43,649 bases of DNA from a bacterium (GTDB lineage: Bacteria > Auribacterota > UBA3054), in contig JAGCDY010000018.1 in assembly GCA_017650925.1 (NCBI GenBank), forward strand, positions 1-43,649. The letters are read 5' to 3'. This document shows, in pieces, positions 40,683 to 43,649 of the stretch. Both the position numbers and the translations under genes were made by a program. The notes under the pieces were generated by a model that was not told where the DNA came from, ran no database searches, and worked only from the letters and a program-made list of their open reading frames with translations. Position 1 is the stretch's first letter, and each line of letters starts with the position of its first letter.

Positions 40683-40716
40683 CGCCCCGTTTGAGTGTTC
40701 AAACGGGGCGTTTTTT
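40683..40716 (+). terminator. Intrinsic terminator after lptB
   Basis: Perfect 12-bp stem CGCCCCGTTTGA / TCAAACGGGGCG (40683-40694 with 40699-40710), GTGT loop and six T residues. It ends the roughly 10-kb transcription unit that begins at tRNA-Arg. Confidence 0.95.
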
Positions 40717-40724
40717 GCTAAAAT
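40696..40724 (+). promoter_or_regulatory. Possible promoter of the metzincin gene
   Basis: Extended -10 TGC-TAAAAT (40719-40724) with a weak TGTTCA 17 bases upstream that overlaps the terminator stem. The following AT-rich stretch gives other -10 options. Weak support. Confidence 0.35.
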
Positions 40725-40765
40725 ATAAATATATGTGTTTTATTTATAAATGGGGAAGACCTGAC

Positions 40766-43649
40766 ATGAAAAATCTTTGCCTGTTTCTGGCTTTAGTCTC
40801 GCTTTCAGTCTTGGGAGCGGAGCGCGTCATCGACATCACGCCCATTCCGGAGAACCAGATAAATTCCGAGATCTCCAAAGAGCAGAGCGCGACTTTCGCG
40901 GCGGAAGTGATGGCCCTCAAACTTGGCGACAAGCTGGTCATAAAAACTTCCAGGACAACCAGCCTGACCGGTACGGTCTCGCGCTCGTACATGGACGTGA
41001 ATTTTGTGGAGGTCAGGTCTGGCTTTCTTGACGACCGGCTCGGGCACTTCCGCATGACTTGGGACGACGACGCGGTGGTGGGCAGAGTCTACGACACCAT
41101 GAAGCCGGAAAGCTACGACATCGTGAAGAAGATCGGCAATCATCCCGTTACAATCGACAGGCTGGACGTCGACGCTTTTAACAAGAAATATTCTCTTCCC
41201 TGCGGCAACGACGAATTCGAACATGAATGTGAGATCAACGCCGGCATGGTGGCCGCCAACTACGATCAAAAGGACGATCCCGCCATCTGGAACGACGGCG
41301 TCATGGTGACGCAGACCTTCCTGGTCATGTACACCTTCAACACGTCACGGCATCTCAAGGACCGCGGCGGCATTAACAACCACATCGCGCAAGGCCTGGA
41401 GCTGGGCAACCTCTGCCTTATCACGAGCGGAGTGCCCTGCACGCTGGTCCTTGGGCACAGCGAGGGAGTCGACTACGTCAGCCAGGGCAACGGAAGCCAG
41501 GACCTCAGCGCTTTGGGCAGCAACAGGAAGCCTTTCCACAATGTCAGGAATCTCCAGTGCCACTACGGCTGCGACATCCGCACCATCGTGCCGGAAATCA
41601 GCAACTACGGCGGCTTGGCCTACGTGGCCAGCACGGCCTCCGGCATGTACGACAAGGAAGCCTCGCACATGGTCCACGTGGACTACATGGCCTGGCACAG
41701 CTGGATCCATGAGATCGGCCACAACATGGGCGGCCAGCACGCCATCGAGCAAAGTTACAGCGCAGGCCCTGAATCAGGCGGCCTTTTCGGACACTCCGTG
41801 GGCAGCTTCTACACCCTTCGCGGCGACGATTCTTACGGCAGCATCATGAGCTACGCCGGGCACCGCACCGACAATTTCTGCGACACCAACGCCTTCATCG
41901 AGGGAACGCCCCTGGGCGTGGACGGCCGCCGCAACGTGGCCAGGACCTGGAAGAAGATCAGAAAGTACGCCGCCAACTATCTCGCCAAGCCCAAACCTTC
42001 CCGCATCTACGCGGAGGAGAGCTTCAACTACAAACTGGACGATTCTCTCATGTGGCAGGAAGGCGGCAGCGGCTGGTGGGAACCCTGGTGGACCTGCTCC
42101 AACAAAGTTTTCCAAATAACGGGCGGCCTTTCTTATCCCGGCCTCCATTGCAGCGGCAACGCGGTCTACTGCGACACCTGGACCAGCAACGCCATCTCTA
42201 GGTGCGGCGGCAACGATCCTTCCTGCTGCGACCTCAGGATGCCCTTCATCAACAACAGGACAAACAAGCCGCTCTGGTTCTCCTGCCTTATCAGCCGCCA
42301 GAACGACGATCCTAATTTCTTCGGCGTGGGCTTGGGGCGCAGTCTGCGTTTCGGGAAAGACGCCGACACGGACGAGATCTTCCTGAACTCCACCGGGACC
42401 GGAGTCATGATGCCGCCTTTCTCGACCAACCTCTTCCTTGTCAAAGTAGACATCGACGCCCGAAAGGTCTATTTCTGGGTCGATCCGGACATCGCTTCCG
42501 AACCGGACGTGAGCACCTGCCAGGCCTCGCTTTCCACCTACTTCAGCTACACGCTCAACAAAGCGGTGATAGAGGGCCGCAAGGGCGCCAAGTTCATCGT
42601 GGACGAAGTGAGGCTGGGCCGCAGCTTCGAGGAAGTGGTGGCGGCGCAGCATCCCCAGGAACCCAGGCTTACTGAAGGGGAGAACGATCTCACGTTCTCC
42701 TTCCTTGGCGCGCCTGGCGAATACGACATTTTTAGAAGCGAGAGCGAGGAACTTTCCGATAGAGTGAAGATCGCCACCGTTACCAGCGAAGGCGGACGCT
42801 ATTCCTACGTGGACGACGCGCCCCGCGACACCGTCTGGTATTATATGGCCGCGCCCAAGGACGCCGAGAGCGAATGGCTCTTCACCACGCCTGTCTCGGG
42901 ACTTCTCGGAAGCTTGACTCAGATACCCGAGCCAAACGGACCCTACGTGGTAGGCCAGGGGCAGACCAACTATTTCTCGGCCAAAGGCTCCAAGGGCTGG
43001 GAGAGCGCCTTCAGATGGCAATTGCGCGGCACGCAGTCGCAGATGAAGACCAACAACATGTACTACGCCTACATGTCCACCTTCACGCCCGGGACCTACG
43101 ACGTCACGCTCCTCATGCGCTCCTGCCGCCGTCCTTACGACGGCATCGTCACGAACTACACGACTCTCACAGTCACGAATTCCTATCCTCAAGTGAGCGT
43201 GGAGATGATCAGGGGCGACAATATGGCCAAGCGTCCTCTGACCTTCAGGGCTAGTCCCTGGGACCCCGGCACCAACGACGTATTGGAAGTCCGCTACCAG
43301 GCTGACGAGTCGGAAGAATGGACGGATTGGAGCCGGAACTACGAGTTCGTACATACCTACGAGACTTCCGGAGAGCATCTCCTGAAGTGCCAGGTCAGGG
43401 ACAACTACGGCGCCATTTCTGAAACGGAACTTCCTCTGGTTATCGAGACAGCGCGGGCCATTCCAAGTTTCGAGGATATCATAGTGATCCCGCCGGGCGA
43501 GGACCACCACTTTTTCACGCTGCGCAACCTTGGAACGGAACCTTACGAATACGAGATCGAATATACGACCAATCCTACTATTTTCACGGTCACGCCGGAA
43601 TCCGGCACGGTCGACGCCCACGGGCGCTCGCTGCTCATCAGGTTCAACC
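40766..43649 (+). CDS. Secreted metzincin-type metalloprotease with C-terminal beta-sandwich domains (partial; runs off window)
   Basis: At least 961 aa with no stop before the edge. Signal peptide 1-17 (cleavage near VLG-AE). The zinc motif HEIGHNMGGQH at 315-325 fits HExxHxxGxxH, and GSIMSYAGH with Met-turn M361 lies 36 residues on, so it is a reprolysin-like metzincin. Later come a possible jelly-roll binding domain (about 430-625), a fibronectin/PKD-like pair (about 720-900) and a segment near 905-961 (TLRNLGTEPYEYEIEY) resembling BACON or ASPM/Hydin repeats. Cysteines are frequent, suggesting disulfides. GGGGAAG site upstream. Likely degrades extracellular glycoprotein or matrix, which is inference. 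A large antisense frame over it is an artefact. Confidence 0.85.
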   Translation, partial: MKNLCLFLALVSLSVLGAERVIDITPIPENQINSEISKEQSATFAAEVMALKLGDKLVIKTSRTTSLTGTVSRSYMDVNFVEVRSGFLDDRLGHFRMTWDDDAVVGRVYDTMKPESYDIVKKIGNHPVTIDRLDVDAFNKKYSLPCGNDEFEHECEINAGMVAANYDQKDDPAIWNDGVMVTQTFLVMYTFNTSRHLKDRGGINNHIAQGLELGNLCLITSGVPCTLVLGHSEGVDYVSQGNGSQDLSALGSNRKPFHNVRNLQCHYGCDIRTIVPEISNYGGLAYVASTASGMYDKEASHMVHVDYMAWHSWIHEIGHNMGGQHAIEQSYSAGPESGGLFGHSVGSFYTLRGDDSYGSIMSYAGHRTDNFCDTNAFIEGTPLGVDGRRNVARTWKKIRKYAANYLAKPKPSRIYAEESFNYKLDDSLMWQEGGSGWWEPWWTCSNKVFQITGGLSYPGLHCSGNAVYCDTWTSNAISRCGGNDPSCCDLRMPFINNRTNKPLWFSCLISRQNDDPNFFGVGLGRSLRFGKDADTDEIFLNSTGTGVMMPPFSTNLFLVKVDIDARKVYFWVDPDIASEPDVSTCQASLSTYFSYTLNKAVIEGRKGAKFIVDEVRLGRSFEEVVAAQHPQEPRLTEGENDLTFSFLGAPGEYDIFRSESEELSDRVKIATVTSEGGRYSYVDDAPRDTVWYYMAAPKDAESEWLFTTPVSGLLGSLTQIPEPNGPYVVGQGQTNYFSAKGSKGWESAFRWQLRGTQSQMKTNNMYYAYMSTFTPGTYDVTLLMRSCRRPYDGIVTNYTTLTVTNSYPQVSVEMIRGDNMAKRPLTFRASPWDPGTNDVLEVRYQADESEEWTDWSRNYEFVHTYETSGEHLLKCQVRDNYGAISETELPLVIETARAIPSFEDIIVIPPGEDHHFFTLRNLGTEPYEYEIEYTTNPTIFTVTPESGTVDAHGRSLLIRFN

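Noticed and set aside
41774-43621. A 615-residue open frame on the minus strand over the metzincin
   Set aside because: The plus-strand frame has a signal peptide, zinc motif and Met-turn and runs uninterrupted to the edge. The minus frame has composition typical of antisense shadows.

Overview
The window looks like a chromosomal segment from a Gram-negative, LPS-making bacterium, with no mobile or phage genes seen. It carries the full Kdo pathway, LptA/B/C/E-type transport parts and a BamD-like protein. It also has large TPR proteins, a DUF4190/pilin-like paralog pair, a class I lysyl-tRNA synthetase and secreted proteins with poorly known families. Together these suggest the PVC group, perhaps Lentisphaerota or Kiritimatiellota. 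That placement is inference from gene content, not a phylogeny. Nearly every base is coding, and no gene-free stretch exceeds 300 bases.

Layout. (1) 1-4044, minus: leuC-leuD-ppiD-like-sdaA (sdaA cut by the window edge), from a TTGACT/TATAAT promoter. (2) 4182-10197, plus: nahK (N-acetylhexosamine 1-kinase), a fused activator-ATPase/2-hydroxyacyl-CoA dehydratase-like protein, a 60-residue membrane protein, a GALK2-like galactokinase and uppP, ending at a bidirectional terminator. (3) 10247-11797, minus: class I lysyl-tRNA synthetase. (4) 11918-18598, plus: two tandem giant paralogs, each a degenerate FHA domain, DUF4190-like membrane segments, a pilin-like domain, TPRs and a coiled coil, each closed by a near-identical terminator. 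(5) 30502-18645, minus: a 12-kb run rpsO-pnp-dut, two secreted proteins of unknown function, an L,D-transpeptidase, accA, uvrA and mreB. (6) 30775-40659, plus: tRNA-Arg(CCT), a YfgM-like protein, a BamD-like protein, an LptE-like lipoprotein, rpmB, kdsB, kdsA, kdsD, kdsC, lptC, two lptA-like genes and lptB, ending at a strong terminator. (7) 40766 to the end, plus: the first 961 residues of a secreted metzincin-type metalloprotease.

Regulation. Three intergenic regions (about 4080-4180, 11834-11910 and 30625-30731) each hold a divergent pair of sigma70-type promoters. All six have a 17-base spacer and five have an extended -10 (TGn). Two of them put the expected transcription start almost on the ATG, which predicts leaderless mRNAs.

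The most interesting points are these: the activator/dehydratase fusion with an added four-cysteine cluster between two amino-sugar-type kinases; the tandem FHA-like/DUF4190/pilin/TPR pair; the tRNA-Arg gene enclosed in an inverted repeat that would extend its acceptor stem at the head of a 10-kb envelope operon; a compact UvrA apparently lacking its insertion domain; two tandem secreted proteins that look like dead gluzincin peptidases; and LeuC/LeuD that resemble the plant plastid enzyme.
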